DNA from: Nocardia bovistercoris
GTDB taxonomy: Bacteria; Actinomycetota; Actinomycetes; Mycobacteriales; Mycobacteriaceae
Length of the DNA: 64,000 nucleotides
Assembly (NCBI RefSeq): GCF_015674855.1
Contig: NZ_JADMLG010000013.1
Span: forward strand, 177,129 to 241,128
Direction: 5' to 3'
Numbering within the stretch: position 1 is the stretch's first letter; every line of letters begins with the position of its first letter. Positions 34,793 to 43,684 of this stretch are shown here, one piece after another. The notes under the pieces were generated by a model. That model worked only from the letters and a program-made list of their open reading frames with translations. It was not told the origin of the DNA and searched no databases. Both the position numbers and the translations under genes were made by a program.

Positions 34793-34808
34793 TGTGATCA
34801 GGGTCACA
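34793..34808 (+). promoter_or_regulatory. CRP/GlxR-type site TGTGA-N6-TCACA
   Basis: TGTGATCAGGGTCACA is an exact match to the palindromic consensus bound by the cAMP receptor protein of Mycobacterium and GlxR of Corynebacterium. It lies 259 bases before the NlpC/P60 start. In M. tuberculosis CRP regulates cell wall genes such as rpfA through this sequence, so control of the hydrolase by cAMP is a reasonable inference. Confidence 0.65.
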
Positions 34809-35066
34809 TGCTGGAAATTTGCTGAAAACGTACCGTTCCGCTTCGTCTCCCGTCACACTTTCTATGACTGTTGTCAGGCGCGTATACCGTCCGACCAGTT
34901 CGTGATCGGCGAGATTGTCCTGTGTGAACCGCGTCAGACGCCGGATCCGCCGGTGCCCGACGCGCTGTGGTCTTGCGGCTCGACCCCCGATGAACTCGGA
35001 GGGATGCCGCGCGTTGGCGGGCCGTCCGTGGGCGGCCATCAGCTGGGCACAGTGAGGGGCGAGCAC

Positions 35067-35597
35067 GTGAACAGGAAACCGTTACGTCGGATGCTCTTCG
35101 GCATCGTCATCTCCACCGCGGCCACCCTGGCATTGGCCGGGCCCGCTTGGTCGGACAACGGAAACGTCGCGGGCAGCGTCGGCTCCGGCTCGGGTTCGGG
35201 AGGGTTGAGCGGCGGAAGTTCCAGCGGCTCGGCCGTACTCCCGATACCGAGCGTCGCCGGACTCGGCGCGTTGGCCGCCGCGACGACACAGGTCGGCAAG
35301 CCCTACGAATGGGGCGGTGTCGGGCCGAATTCGTGGGACTGCTCCGGGCTCGTGCAGTGGGCGTTCCGCCAGGTCGGGGTGAGTCTGCCGCGCACCACCT
35401 GGCAGCAGGCCACGGTCGGCGCCAGGGTGCCGTTCGCGGCGCTCTCGCCCGGCGACGTGGTCGTGCTCAACAGCGACGGCTCGCACGTCGGCATCTACGC
35501 GGGCCTCGGACAGGTGCTCAACGCCTTCGACTGGGGCGTCCCGGTCGGATTGACACCGCTGAGCTACTTCGACATCTACACCATCCGCCGTTTCTGA
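35067..35597 (+). CDS. Secreted NlpC/P60-family peptidoglycan hydrolase
   Basis: A 176-residue exported protein. A signal peptide (residues 1-29, ending AGPAWS) is followed by a glycine/serine-rich linker (about 33-56) and an NlpC/P60 domain with the catalytic Cys92 in WDCSGLVQWAF and His140 in DGSHVGIYAG. This fold cleaves D-Glu-mDAP bonds in stem peptides, as do RipA/RipB enzymes of mycobacteria. GTG at 35067 has a GAGGGGCGAG purine run upstream and starts a standard signal peptide. It is the only gene between ileS and galU and is preceded by a CRP-type site. Confidence 0.88.
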   Translation: MNRKPLRRMLFGIVISTAATLALAGPAWSDNGNVAGSVGSGSGSGGLSGGSSSGSAVLPIPSVAGLGALAAATTQVGKPYEWGGVGPNSWDCSGLVQWAFRQVGVSLPRTTWQQATVGARVPFAALSPGDVVVLNSDGSHVGIYAGLGQVLNAFDWGVPVGLTPLSYFDIYTIRRF

Positions 35598-35675
35598 TCG
35601 GCGCGCTCCGATTCCGCCGTCTCGATCGGCGTTCTTCCGATCGGCGCGGTCTGATCGGCGCGGTATCGATCGCCA
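35596..35675. repeat. GATCGGCGCG direct repeats
   Basis: Copies of GATCGGCG(CG) begin at 35596, 35624, 35639 and 35653, with a partial fifth at 35668. They start at the stop codon of the NlpC/P60 gene and fill the first part of the convergent spacer with galU. Spacing is irregular (28, 15, 14, 15 bases). Confidence 0.55.
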
Positions 35676-35740
35676 TGGTTCGGACGGCCGTCGCACGGGC
35701 CGCAATACGGTTTCGAACGATGTCGTCACGACCGCCGCGA

Positions 35741-35776
35741 CCCCGGTGCGGAGCGTCCTCGGCTCCGCACCCGGGG
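35741..35776. terminator. Bidirectional terminator between NlpC/P60 gene and galU
   Basis: CCCCGGTGCGGAGC (35741-35754) pairs with GCTCCGCACCCGGGG (35762-35776) with a single bulged base and a 7-base loop. It lies 8 bases from the minus-strand galU stop and downstream of the plus-strand hydrolase gene, so it can serve both. Confidence 0.75.
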
Positions 35777-35783
35777 GCACCGG

Positions 35784-36665
35784 TCAGCCCGGTTCGACCA
35801 GTTGGCGCAGGCGCGGCCCGTAGTCGGGATGGGCGAGCGCCGAGGCGAACTGGGCGACCAAGTAGTCGGCCGGATTGCCGGTGTCGTACCAGCGGCCGCG
35901 GATGACCTGCCCGAACACCGGATGCTCCGAGGCGTGCACGTTGATGGCGTCGGTGAGGTAGACCTCGCCCTCACGATGCTCGTACCAGCGCTCGGTCTGG
36001 CGACGCAGTTCCTCGATGATCCCCGGCGTCACCACATAACCGCCGATCGCGGCGAAATTCGACGGCGCGTCCTCGGGTTTGGGCTTCTCGCGCAGGCCGG
36101 TGATGCGCAGCAGGCCGTCGCCGCGGTCGTCGGCGACGACCGGAACGCCGTAGCGGTGGGATTCGGCGGGGTCCATCGGCATCAGCGCCAAGACCGGCGC
36201 TTCGGTGGCCTCGTAGGCGTCGATCAGCTGCTGTGCCCTCGGCACGGCGGCGACGAAGACGTCGTCGGGCCAGAGCACGAGCATCGGTTCGTCGCCGAGA
36301 TTGCGCGCGGCGTTGAGCACCGGCGTGCCGTTGCCGTAGGGGCCGTGCTGGTCGAGGTAGGTGATGTGGCCGAGCCTGGACAGTTCGCCGACCTCTTCGA
36401 CGGCGTCGGCGAAGGCGGTCTTGCCGTCCGCGCGCAGCTGCGCGACCAGCGCGGGATTGGGGCGGAAGTGGTCCTGGATCAACGACTTGCCGCCGCTGAC
36501 GACGATGGTGATGTCGGTGATGCCCGAGGCGACCAGTTCGCGCACGGTGTGTTCGATGACCGGCTTGTCGCCGACCGGCAGCATCTCCTTCGGGATGGCC
36601 TTGGTCAGGGGGAGGAGCCGGGAGCCGATTCCGGCGGCCGGGATGACGGCCTTGCGGATCTTCAT
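35784..36665 (-). CDS. galU: UTP-glucose-1-phosphate uridylyltransferase
   Basis: A 293-residue nucleotidyltransferase making UDP-glucose for wall polysaccharides and glycolipids. The N-terminal loop AVIPAAGIGSRLLPLTKAIPKE is the GxG(T/S)RxLPxTK signature; later VLWPDDVFV and the REKPKPEDAPSNFAAIGGYV block complete the family pattern. ATG at 36665 begins exactly at the conserved MKIRKAVIPA; the frame upstream is a shadow. It is divergently oriented to dinB. Confidence 0.95.
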   Translation of the reverse strand: MKIRKAVIPAAGIGSRLLPLTKAIPKEMLPVGDKPVIEHTVRELVASGITDITIVVSGGKSLIQDHFRPNPALVAQLRADGKTAFADAVEEVGELSRLGHITYLDQHGPYGNGTPVLNAARNLGDEPMLVLWPDDVFVAAVPRAQQLIDAYEATEAPVLALMPMDPAESHRYGVPVVADDRGDGLLRITGLREKPKPEDAPSNFAAIGGYVVTPGIIEELRRQTERWYEHREGEVYLTDAINVHASEHPVFGQVIRGRWYDTGNPADYLVAQFASALAHPDYGPRLRQLVEPG

Positions 36666-37119
36666 CGTTCGATCATCACATACGACACCGCGTGTCATGC
36701 CCGATCCCCGCTCTCGCGCGCCGTGCCGCCGCGGTCGATATCGGTCCAGGTCAGGTGGGTTTCGGGACGCGCATACTCCGGGCTGCTCGACAGCAACCGG
36801 CGGGACCGTCTCCGTTTCCTCGGACCGTTCGGCGGTGCGTCGCCCGCGAGTTCCGATGGTGCTCGACACGGTCGCGCGGCACCGGTGGGTACGGGGGTCG
36901 CGCGGGCCGCGCTGGTGGCTGATCCGCTGTTCGCGGGGTGTGCGGACCTGTCGGTGGGGCGGCGTAGATTCCCGGTCATGGTCAGCGGCACAGGGGGCGG
37001 GCGGAGGCCCGGGCACGGCGCGTGCCACCGCGTACACCGGCGCGCGGCGGGTGTCGGGGAAATTCTCAGCGAAGACACAGTGAACAGCGGTGTCGAGCGG
37101 TGAACGGTCGGGGTGCGCC
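36666..37119. other. Divergent spacer galU/dinB
   Basis: 454 bases between two divergent genes. Frames cross it on both strands, but their translations are low-complexity arginine/proline-rich and resemble no family. It must contain the promoters of galU and dinB. I see no consensus LexA box. Confidence 0.5.
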
Positions 37120-38511
37120 GTGAATTCGGCTGTCAAGGAGCCCTACCCGCCCGAGCACGGCGCCACGGCGGCGCGGCGTTGGGTGCTGCACATCGATATG
37201 GACGCGTTCTTCGCCTCGGTGGAGCAGTTGACCCGCCCGACGCTGCGCGGCAGGCCGGTTCTGGTCGGCGGCACCGGAGCCAGGGGCGTCGTCGCGGGCG
37301 CCAGCTACGAGGCACGGGTGTTCGGCGCGCGCTCGGCCATGCCGATGCACCAGGCCAAACGGCTGGTCGGTGGCGCGGCCGTGGTCGTCCCGCCGCGCGG
37401 CGTGGTCTACGGCGTGCTGAGCGGGCGGGTCTTCGACACCTTGCGCGCCGATATCCCGGTCCTGGAGACCTTGTCCTTCGACGAGGCATTCGGCGAACCG
37501 GCCGAACTCGCGGGCGCGACGACGGCGGCGGTGCACGAGTTCTGCGCGCGGCTGCGCGCCGCCGTGCGTGCGAGCACCGGTCTGGTCGCCTCGGTCGGCG
37601 CGGGTACCGGCAAACAGTTGGCGAAGATCGCGTCCGGCCTGGCCAAGCCGGATGGCGTCCGGGTCGTATCCCCCGCCGAACAGGGTGCTCTGCTCGCGGC
37701 GCTGCCGGTGCGCAAGCTGTGGGGGATAGGTCCGGTGGCGGAGAGCAGGCTGCGCTCGCTCGGCATCGAGACCGTCGGCGCCTTCGCCGCGCTGCCCGAG
37801 GCCGAGGCGGTGTCGATTCTCGGCGGCAGCGTCGGCGCCGCGCTGCACCGGCTCGCGCGCGGCATCGACGACCGGCCGGTGGCGGAACGGGCCGAGGCCA
37901 AACAGATCAGCGCGGAGACCACCTACGAGAACGACATCGTCACCCTCGGGCAGCTGCGTCCGGCCATCGAGGCGATGGCCGCGGCCGCGCACCGGCGACT
38001 GGCCGCCGACGGCCGCGCCGCGCGCACCGTCGTGCTCAAACTGCGCAAGGCCGATATGGGCATCGTGACGAGGTCGTTCACGCTGCCCTACGCCACCGTC
38101 GATCTCGCCACCCTCACCGCCGCCGCGCAGCGCTCGGCCATCGATCCGGTCGAACTCGGCCCGGTCCGCCTGGTCGGGGTCGGCTACGGCGGCCTGTCCA
38201 CGGTGCGCCAGGAATCGCTGTTCCCGGAACTGGATCGGACGCCGACCGTCGACGCGGGCGACCAGGAGCCCGAGCCGGTGCCGCCGTCGACGGTGCGCGG
38301 CCGCGATCGCGCCGACGACGGCGGGGCGCGGTGGTTTCCCGGAATGGATGTCAGCCACCCGGAATTCGGACACGGATGGGTGCAGGGCGCGGGCCACGGG
38401 GTGGTCACCGTGCGGTTCGAGACGAGCTCGACAGGGCCCGGTCCGGCGCGTACCTTCAGCGCCGACGACAACGGTCTGTCCCGAGCCGACCCGCTCGGCA
38501 GTCTCGGCTGA
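37120..38511 (+). CDS. dinB: DNA polymerase IV (Y-family, DinB)
   Basis: A 463-residue error-prone polymerase. Palm motifs are HIDMDAFFASVEQL and LSFDEAFGE (catalytic Asp and the DE pair present); thumb and little-finger regions follow (KLWGIGPVAESRLRSLGI, then SAETTYENDI). An extra C-terminal portion of about 75 residues after the little finger, beginning about residue 385, resembles the short domain found on DinB2-like proteins of actinobacteria. GTG at 37120 has GGTCGGGG upstream; a GTG at 37090 would add 10 residues. I see no clear beta-clamp motif QxxLF other than ESLFPEL. Confidence 0.9.
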   Translation: MNSAVKEPYPPEHGATAARRWVLHIDMDAFFASVEQLTRPTLRGRPVLVGGTGARGVVAGASYEARVFGARSAMPMHQAKRLVGGAAVVVPPRGVVYGVLSGRVFDTLRADIPVLETLSFDEAFGEPAELAGATTAAVHEFCARLRAAVRASTGLVASVGAGTGKQLAKIASGLAKPDGVRVVSPAEQGALLAALPVRKLWGIGPVAESRLRSLGIETVGAFAALPEAEAVSILGGSVGAALHRLARGIDDRPVAERAEAKQISAETTYENDIVTLGQLRPAIEAMAAAAHRRLAADGRAARTVVLKLRKADMGIVTRSFTLPYATVDLATLTAAAQRSAIDPVELGPVRLVGVGYGGLSTVRQESLFPELDRTPTVDAGDQEPEPVPPSTVRGRDRADDGGARWFPGMDVSHPEFGHGWVQGAGHGVVTVRFETSSTGPGPARTFSADDNGLSRADPLGSLG

Positions 38512-38614
38512 CCGGTAGCCTGGGTGTCCGCGCGACGCCGCCCGGCCGGGTGGGCCTCGCACGACCGCATCGGGGCATCCCGCACCCGCCTACTCGAACG
38601 CAAAGGACGAGCAG

Positions 38615-39109
38615 TTGAAGCTTCGTAAGACTGGACGCATCGCGATCGCAGGGCTCGCCATCGCCGCCACGCTGAGCATGACCGCCTGCGGTGGCGACGA
38701 CAGCAGTGATGCCAAGCCGACCAAGACGTCGACCAGCGCCAAGGCCACCGCGGCGGCGAACCTGCCCGCGGTCCCGTCCGTGGCGGAGCTGAACGCGCAG
38801 CTGCAGAAGGCACTCGACCCGTCGGTGCCCAACAGCGAGAAGATCGACATGGTGCAGGGTGTCGAGGCCGATCCCGAACTGCCGAACCGCCTGGCCGAGG
38901 CGTACAAGCAGACCAATGCCTCGGTGACGGTCACCGAGGTCACGGCCTTCGGCGACACCATCAACGCCAAGGCCAAGGTCGTGCTCAACGGCCAGGAGAA
39001 CCTCGCCGACGTCCCGTTCGTCGCCGAGAACGGGAAGTGGAAGGTCCAGAAGGCGTGGGCCTGCTCCATGCTGACCGCGCTCGGCCAGCAGTCGACGGCC
39101 TGCGCCTGA
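38615..39109 (+). CDS. MTB12/CFP2-like secreted lipoprotein
   Basis: A 164-residue exported protein. The signal peptide ends in a lipobox (MTAC, Cys25); a threonine/alanine/lysine-rich spacer (about 30-48) leads to a domain resembling the low-molecular-weight antigen MTB12 (Rv2376c) of M. tuberculosis, especially the C-terminal VPFVAENGKWKVQKAWACSM. The start is TTG at 38615, supported by AAGGACGA upstream and the immediate signal sequence. Function unknown. A hairpin follows 8 bases downstream. Confidence 0.8.
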   Translation: MKLRKTGRIAIAGLAIAATLSMTACGGDDSSDAKPTKTSTSAKATAAANLPAVPSVAELNAQLQKALDPSVPNSEKIDMVQGVEADPELPNRLAEAYKQTNASVTVTEVTAFGDTINAKAKVVLNGQENLADVPFVAENGKWKVQKAWACSMLTALGQQSTACA

Positions 39110-39117
39110 TCGGTGTT

Positions 39118-39146
39118 CCGGGAGTCCGCCCGCGCGGGGCTCCCGG
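39118..39146 (+). terminator. Terminator after the MTB12-like gene
   Basis: CCGGGAG (39118-39124) and CTCCCGG (39140-39146) enclose an inner CCC-GCGC-GGG stem, giving a near-continuous GC-rich hairpin 8 bases after the stop codon. No T run follows. Confidence 0.65.
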
Positions 39147-39271
39147 TTCCGGTCCCGTCCGCGCGCCGCGGCGAAATCCGCAGGACAGGACGGGTATTCG
39201 GGTGAGGTGCGCGACAGTCCGACCTCGGCAACGAGTTTCGTTCTCAGCAAGTGCGGCTACCATCACCGTCC

Positions 39272-42200
39272 GTGGCTGACACGATGGTGCGGACGGGCGA
39301 GCCGTCCGCGGTGGAATCCGGACCCGGTACGGTGCGGCGCGATGCGCGCGGGGGCTGGGCTCGGCCGGTGGCGCTGATCGCCGCCCTCGTCGGCGCGCTC
39401 TGCGCGATAGCGGTGCCCTTGCTGCCGGTCCGGGTGGACGCGGCGACCCTGTCGTGGCCGCAGGCCGGTTCGGCGCGCGCCGTCGAGGCGCCGCTGGTCG
39501 CCTACGCCCCGCTGACCTACGACGCGACGATTCCGTGCGCGGCGATCACCGGACTCGCCCCGCGCGGCGGCCTGCTGACCGCGACCGCGCCCGACGGCGC
39601 ACCCGATCTGGACCGATACGGATTCGTCGCCCGCGTGATCCCGGCCACGGATACGGCCACGGCCCGCTTCGACGCGGTACTGCGTGACCGCGCGCTGTTC
39701 GACCTGCCCGTCGACGCGCTCGCCCCGAACTGCGTGTTCACCGTCCACGCCGAGGCGACCTCATCCACCGCGACGCTGACCGGCGCCGAGCCGGTGCGTC
39801 TGACCGGTGACCTGCGCCCGCAACTGGTCGGCGTCTTCAGCGATCTCGCCGCCGCCGACGGCACGCGGGTCGTCGCCGAACTCGACACCCGCTTCTCCTC
39901 GACCCCCACCCCGGTCAAGCGGATCGCGCTGTGGGTCGCGGTGGCGGCGACCCTGATCGCCCTCGTCGCGCTGTTCCGCCTCGACCGGCTCGACGGGCGC
40001 GGCGCGCGGCGATTCCTGCCGCGGCGCTGGTGGAGTTTCTCGCTGGTCGACGCGGTGGTGTTCGGCACGCTCGCGATCTGGCACGTGATCGGCTCGACCA
40101 CCTCCGATGACGGCTACCAGTTCGGCATGGGTCGCGCGGCGCGCGCGTCGGGGTACATGGCGAACTACTTCCGCTACTTCGGTGTGCCCGAAACCCCCAT
40201 CGGCACACCGTATTACGACGTGATCGGCTGGATGTCGCAGGTCAGTGTCGCGAGTCCGTGGATGCGACTGCCCGCGTTGAGCGCGGCGGTGTTGACCTGG
40301 CTGATCATCAGCCGCGAGGTGGTGCCTCGGCTCGGCGTCGCGGTGCGCCGCGACCGGGTCGCGCTGTGGACCGGCGCGCTGGTGTTCCTCGCGGTGTGGC
40401 TGCCCTACAACAACGGCCTGCGCCCGGAACCTTATGTGGCGCTGGGTGTTCTGCTCACCTGGTGTTCGGTGGAGCGCGGTATCGCGACCCGGCGGCTGCT
40501 GCCGTTCGCGGTGGCGATCCTGATCGCGGCGTTCAGTTGCACGGCGGGTCCGCACGGGGTGATCTGCGTGGCGGCGCTGCTGGCCGGATTGCGGCCGCTG
40601 GCGCGCGCGATCGCGGCGCGGGCGCGCACCGTCGGGTGGTTGCCGCTGGTGGCGCCGTTGGGCGCGGCGGGCACGGTGGTGCTCACGGTGGCCTTCGCCG
40701 ATCAGCCGCTGTCGGCGATGTTCGAGATGCGTCGGGTGCACGAGATCGCGGGCCCGAACGTGAAGTGGTATGACGAATATCTGCGCTATCAGTACCTGTT
40801 CATGAGCACGGTGGACGGTTCGGTGGCGCGACGCTTCGGCATCTTCGTGATGCTGGCCGGACTCCTCGTGTGCCTGGTGACATTGCTGCACAAGGGCGGC
40901 CGTATCCCGTCGGCCTCGCTCGGGCCGTCGCGGCGCATCATCGGCGTCACGGTGGGCGCGCTGCTGTTCATGATGACCACGCCGACGAAGTGGACCCATC
41001 ATCTCGGCGTCTTCGCCGGTCTCGCGGGTGTGGTCGCGGTGCTGACCGCGGTAGCGGTCGGACCGAAGGTGATGCGCGCTCCGCGCAACCGCGCCCTGTT
41101 CGCCTCGGGTGTCGCGTTCCTGTTGGCGCTGGTGTTCTCCGGGCCGAACGGCTGGTGGTACGTGTCCGCGTACAGCATCCCGTGGTGGGACAAGCGGCCT
41201 TCGGTGGCCGGGATCGGCGTCAACCAGGTGTTCCTGCTCGCCGCGCTGGCGTTGGCGGCATTGGCCGCGTGGTGGCATGTACGCGCGCCAGGCCCCGGCA
41301 TCACGCACCGGGTGACCGGGCCGGGCCGGTGGTTCACCGCGCTGCATCCGCTGACCATCGCGGCCGCGGCGCTGGTCGCCTTCGAGGTGCTGTCCTTCGC
41401 GAAGGGCGCGGTCACGCAGTATCCGGCGTTCTCGCTGGCCAGATCCAATATCGACGCGATGGCCGGGCACGAGTGCGGCCTGTCGCGGCACGTGCTCGTC
41501 GAGACCGATCCGAATGCCGGGATGCTGGCGCCGCTGTCCGGTGCCGCGGCCGCCACGCTCGCGGGCACCGGCGCCGGATTCACCCCGAACGGTGTCGCGG
41601 GCGACCTGAGCGCCGACGCGCAGGAGGGGGCGGACGCGGCGATCGCCAGTTCGGTGGACGCCGAGCCCGGCGCCGAGACCGAGACCGGAACCTCCGGCGC
41701 GGCATTGCCTTTCGGGCTCGACCCGGCGACGCCGGTGCTCGGCACCGACGGGACCACCGAACCCGCCTCGCTCACCACCGGCTGGTATCGACTGCCCGAG
41801 GGCGCCGACCGCGCAGGCCTTGTCGCGATCAGCGCGGCGGGCCGGATCAGATCCGTCGACGCCGACGGCGTCCAGACGCCGGGGCAGCCGCTCGAGATCG
41901 AGTACGGCACCTTCGACGGCGGCGTCGCCACGCCCGCGGGACGGGTCACGCCCATCGACATCGGGCCCGCGCCCTCGTGGCGCAATCTGCGGCTGCCGAT
42001 CGACGAGATTCCCTCGAATGTGTCGCTGATCCGTATCGTCGCCTCCGACCGCGACCGCGATCCCAAACAGTGGCTCGCCATCACCCCGCCGCGCGTGCCG
42101 CGCACGAGCACTCTGCAACAGGTGGTCGGCGACTCCGATCCGGTACTGCTGGACTGGGCCGTCGGGCTGCAATTCCCGTGCCAGCGCCCCTTCGACCACC

Positions 42201-42490
42201 GCATCGGCATCGCCGAGGTGCCGAAATACCGCATCCTGCCCGACCGGGTCGGCGCACACGACACCACGCTGTGGCAGAACCACGACGGCGGCGGTCCGCT
42301 CGGCTGGACCCCGCTGCTGCTCGAGTCGACCACCATGGCGACCTACCTGAACGACGACTGGCGCCGCGACTGGGGCGAACTCCAGCGCTTCACCCGCCGC
42401 GCGCCGGACGCCGTACCCGCCCGACCCGAGGTCGTGGAACGCGCCCGCAACGGCTGGTGGACTCCGGGGCACATCAACGCGGCCTGGTAG
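39272..42490 (+). CDS. Emb-family arabinosyltransferase, stand-alone
   Basis: A membrane GT-C arabinosyltransferase of 1072 residues that would add arabinofuranose from decaprenyl-phosphoarabinose to arabinogalactan or LAM. An N-terminal helix is followed by a periplasmic domain, then some 13 membrane helices starting near residue 215 and a large periplasmic C-terminal carbohydrate-binding domain (from about 720, ending in RNGWWTPGHINAAW). The catalytic acidic pair lies in STTSDDGYQF (Asp279, Asp280). GTG at 39272 is chosen: TACCAT lies 8 bases upstream (leaderless geometry); GTG 39251 and ATG 39284 are alternatives. Unlike embCAB it has no glf, aft or emb neighbour here. Ethambutol-target homology is by family only. 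Confidence 0.88.
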   Translation: MADTMVRTGEPSAVESGPGTVRRDARGGWARPVALIAALVGALCAIAVPLLPVRVDAATLSWPQAGSARAVEAPLVAYAPLTYDATIPCAAITGLAPRGGLLTATAPDGAPDLDRYGFVARVIPATDTATARFDAVLRDRALFDLPVDALAPNCVFTVHAEATSSTATLTGAEPVRLTGDLRPQLVGVFSDLAAADGTRVVAELDTRFSSTPTPVKRIALWVAVAATLIALVALFRLDRLDGRGARRFLPRRWWSFSLVDAVVFGTLAIWHVIGSTTSDDGYQFGMGRAARASGYMANYFRYFGVPETPIGTPYYDVIGWMSQVSVASPWMRLPALSAAVLTWLIISREVVPRLGVAVRRDRVALWTGALVFLAVWLPYNNGLRPEPYVALGVLLTWCSVERGIATRRLLPFAVAILIAAFSCTAGPHGVICVAALLAGLRPLARAIAARARTVGWLPLVAPLGAAGTVVLTVAFADQPLSAMFEMRRVHEIAGPNVKWYDEYLRYQYLFMSTVDGSVARRFGIFVMLAGLLVCLVTLLHKGGRIPSASLGPSRRIIGVTVGALLFMMTTPTKWTHHLGVFAGLAGVVAVLTAVAVGPKVMRAPRNRALFASGVAFLLALVFSGPNGWWYVSAYSIPWWDKRPSVAGIGVNQVFLLAALALAALAAWWHVRAPGPGITHRVTGPGRWFTALHPLTIAAAALVAFEVLSFAKGAVTQYPAFSLARSNIDAMAGHECGLSRHVLVETDPNAGMLAPLSGAAAATLAGTGAGFTPNGVAGDLSADAQEGADAAIASSVDAEPGAETETGTSGAALPFGLDPATPVLGTDGTTEPASLTTGWYRLPEGADRAGLVAISAAGRIRSVDADGVQTPGQPLEIEYGTFDGGVATPAGRVTPIDIGPAPSWRNLRLPIDEIPSNVSLIRIVASDRDRDPKQWLAITPPRVPRTSTLQQVVGDSDPVLLDWAVGLQFPCQRPFDHRIGIAEVPKYRILPDRVGAHDTTLWQNHDGGGPLGWTPLLLESTTMATYLNDDWRRDWGELQRFTRRAPDAVPARPEVVERARNGWWTPGHINAAW

Positions 42491-42593
42491 TGGACGTCGC
42501 TCGGACCTCGGTGTGGACGCCGCCGAGTGAGTTCGGACCGGCGCGCGATGGTTGTGCGGCGCCCGCCTTCCACAGCCGAGGCGATGCCGGGCC

Positions 42594-42615
42594 GCAGGCG
42601 GGGTATCCCCGCTGC
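42594..42615. terminator. Hairpin between emb and rarD (convergent)
   Basis: GCAGGCGGGG (42594-42603) pairs with CCCCGCTGC (42607-42615) with one bulge and a TAT loop. It lies between the 3' ends of the plus-strand emb gene and the minus-strand rarD gene and probably terminates both. Confidence 0.55.
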
Positions 42616-42663
42616 GCGTTGCGATTACCCGGCAGGCCCGGCCGATGTCGTTCGGCGGTCGGT

Positions 42664-43584
42664 TCAGGGGAGGCGGGCTTGTTCGTCGGTGTGGAGGTCC
42701 GGGTCGGGGCGAGCGGGGCGGCCGCGCAGTAGGGCGTCGGCGGTGAAGACCGCGAGCGCCGCCCAGATCAGGGCGAATCCGATCCAGCGCGAGGCGGGCA
42801 TCGGTTCGTGGACGACGGCTACGCCCCAGGCCATCTGGAGCGCGGGGGTCAGGTATTGCAGGATGCCCATGGTGGACAGTGCGACGCGCTGGGAGGCGAT
42901 GGCGAACAGCAGCAGCGGCACCAGCGTCACCGGGCCGGTGGCGGCCATCAGCGCGGTGTGCGCGGGTGTGGCGCCGAATGTGCCGGTGCCGAGCGCGGCG
43001 GTGACGGCGAGGAAGGCGAGGGCGAACGGCGCGGCGACGAGCCCTTCGGCGGCGATGCCGCGCAGCGCGTCGAGCGGGATGATCTTCTTCACCAGGCCGT
43101 AGAGCGCGAAGGAGCAGGCCAGCGCGAGCGCGATGATCGGCGGGCGGCCGTAGTCGACGGTCAGCACGGCGACCGCGAGCGCGCCGAGTCCGAGGGCGCC
43201 CCATTGCGCGCGGCGCAGTCGTTCCCGGAAGATGGCGACCGCGAAGGTGACCGTCACCAGCGGGTTCACGAAATAGCCGAGGGCGCATTCCACGACGTGG
43301 CCCGAGCTCACCCCGTAGACGTAGGTTCCCCAGTTCACCGAGATCGCGGCCGACGCCGCGGCCGCCAGCCACCAGGTACGTTTCGCGATGCCGCGCAGTT
43401 CGCGCAGGCGACCGCCGATGGTGAGCACGATCAGGACCAGGAGCAGCGTCCAGACGATGCGCTGGGCGACGATCTCGGCGGGATCCGCGAAATGGAGCAG
43501 GCCGAAGAACGCCGGAAACAGCCCCCAGATCAGGAAAGCGCTCGTACCGAATACAACACCGGGGACCGCCGTGATTCGCCGCAC
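42664..43584 (-). CDS. rarD: RarD/EamA-family transporter
   Basis: A 306-residue permease with ten membrane helices in two EamA halves. The RarD opening GVVFGTSAFLIWGLFPAFFGLL, the SVNWGTYVYGVSSGHVVECALGYFVNPL block and the TMGILQYLTPALQM segment are typical. RarD proteins are drug/metabolite-type exporters whose substrates are mostly unknown. It is transcribed divergently from ctpE, with 100 bases between. Confidence 0.88.
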   Translation of the reverse strand: MRRITAVPGVVFGTSAFLIWGLFPAFFGLLHFADPAEIVAQRIVWTLLLVLIVLTIGGRLRELRGIAKRTWWLAAAASAAISVNWGTYVYGVSSGHVVECALGYFVNPLVTVTFAVAIFRERLRRAQWGALGLGALAVAVLTVDYGRPPIIALALACSFALYGLVKKIIPLDALRGIAAEGLVAAPFALAFLAVTAALGTGTFGATPAHTALMAATGPVTLVPLLLFAIASQRVALSTMGILQYLTPALQMAWGVAVVHEPMPASRWIGFALIWAALAVFTADALLRGRPARPDPDLHTDEQARLP

Positions 43585-43671
43585 CGGTCTCAGATTACTT
43601 CGCTCCGAGACTTATCACAGACCGTCCGGTCGGTCTGGGGATACTCGAGCGCGACCCCGCGCGACACGATC

Positions 43672-43684
43672 TAGGCTGGCAGCC
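43672..43684 (+). promoter_or_regulatory. Leaderless-type promoter of ctpE
   Basis: TAGGCT (43672-43677) is followed by seven bases and the ATG at 43685, with no ribosome site. This is the same spacing as for pgeF and supports this start. Confidence 0.5.

Larger units (their letters stand above)
34609..35066 (+). other. Long spacer/leader upstream of the NlpC/P60 gene
   Basis: 458 bases without a supportable gene. It holds one copy of the dispersed repeat (34697-34738) and a CRP-type site (34793-34808). From there to the start codon at 35067 about 260 bases remain, enough for a structured 5' leader. I looked for the c-di-AMP (ydaO) riboswitch consensus that often precedes actinobacterial cell wall hydrolases and did not find it. 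Confidence 0.6.

Noticed and set aside
34809..35066. c-di-AMP (ydaO) riboswitch before the NlpC/P60 gene
   Set aside because: Expected from the gene type, but the conserved sequence blocks are not present on inspection.
39761..43372. 1203-codon minus-strand frame across emb and rarD
   Set aside because: It runs through two genes in unrelated frames and its translation is a low-complexity basic string.
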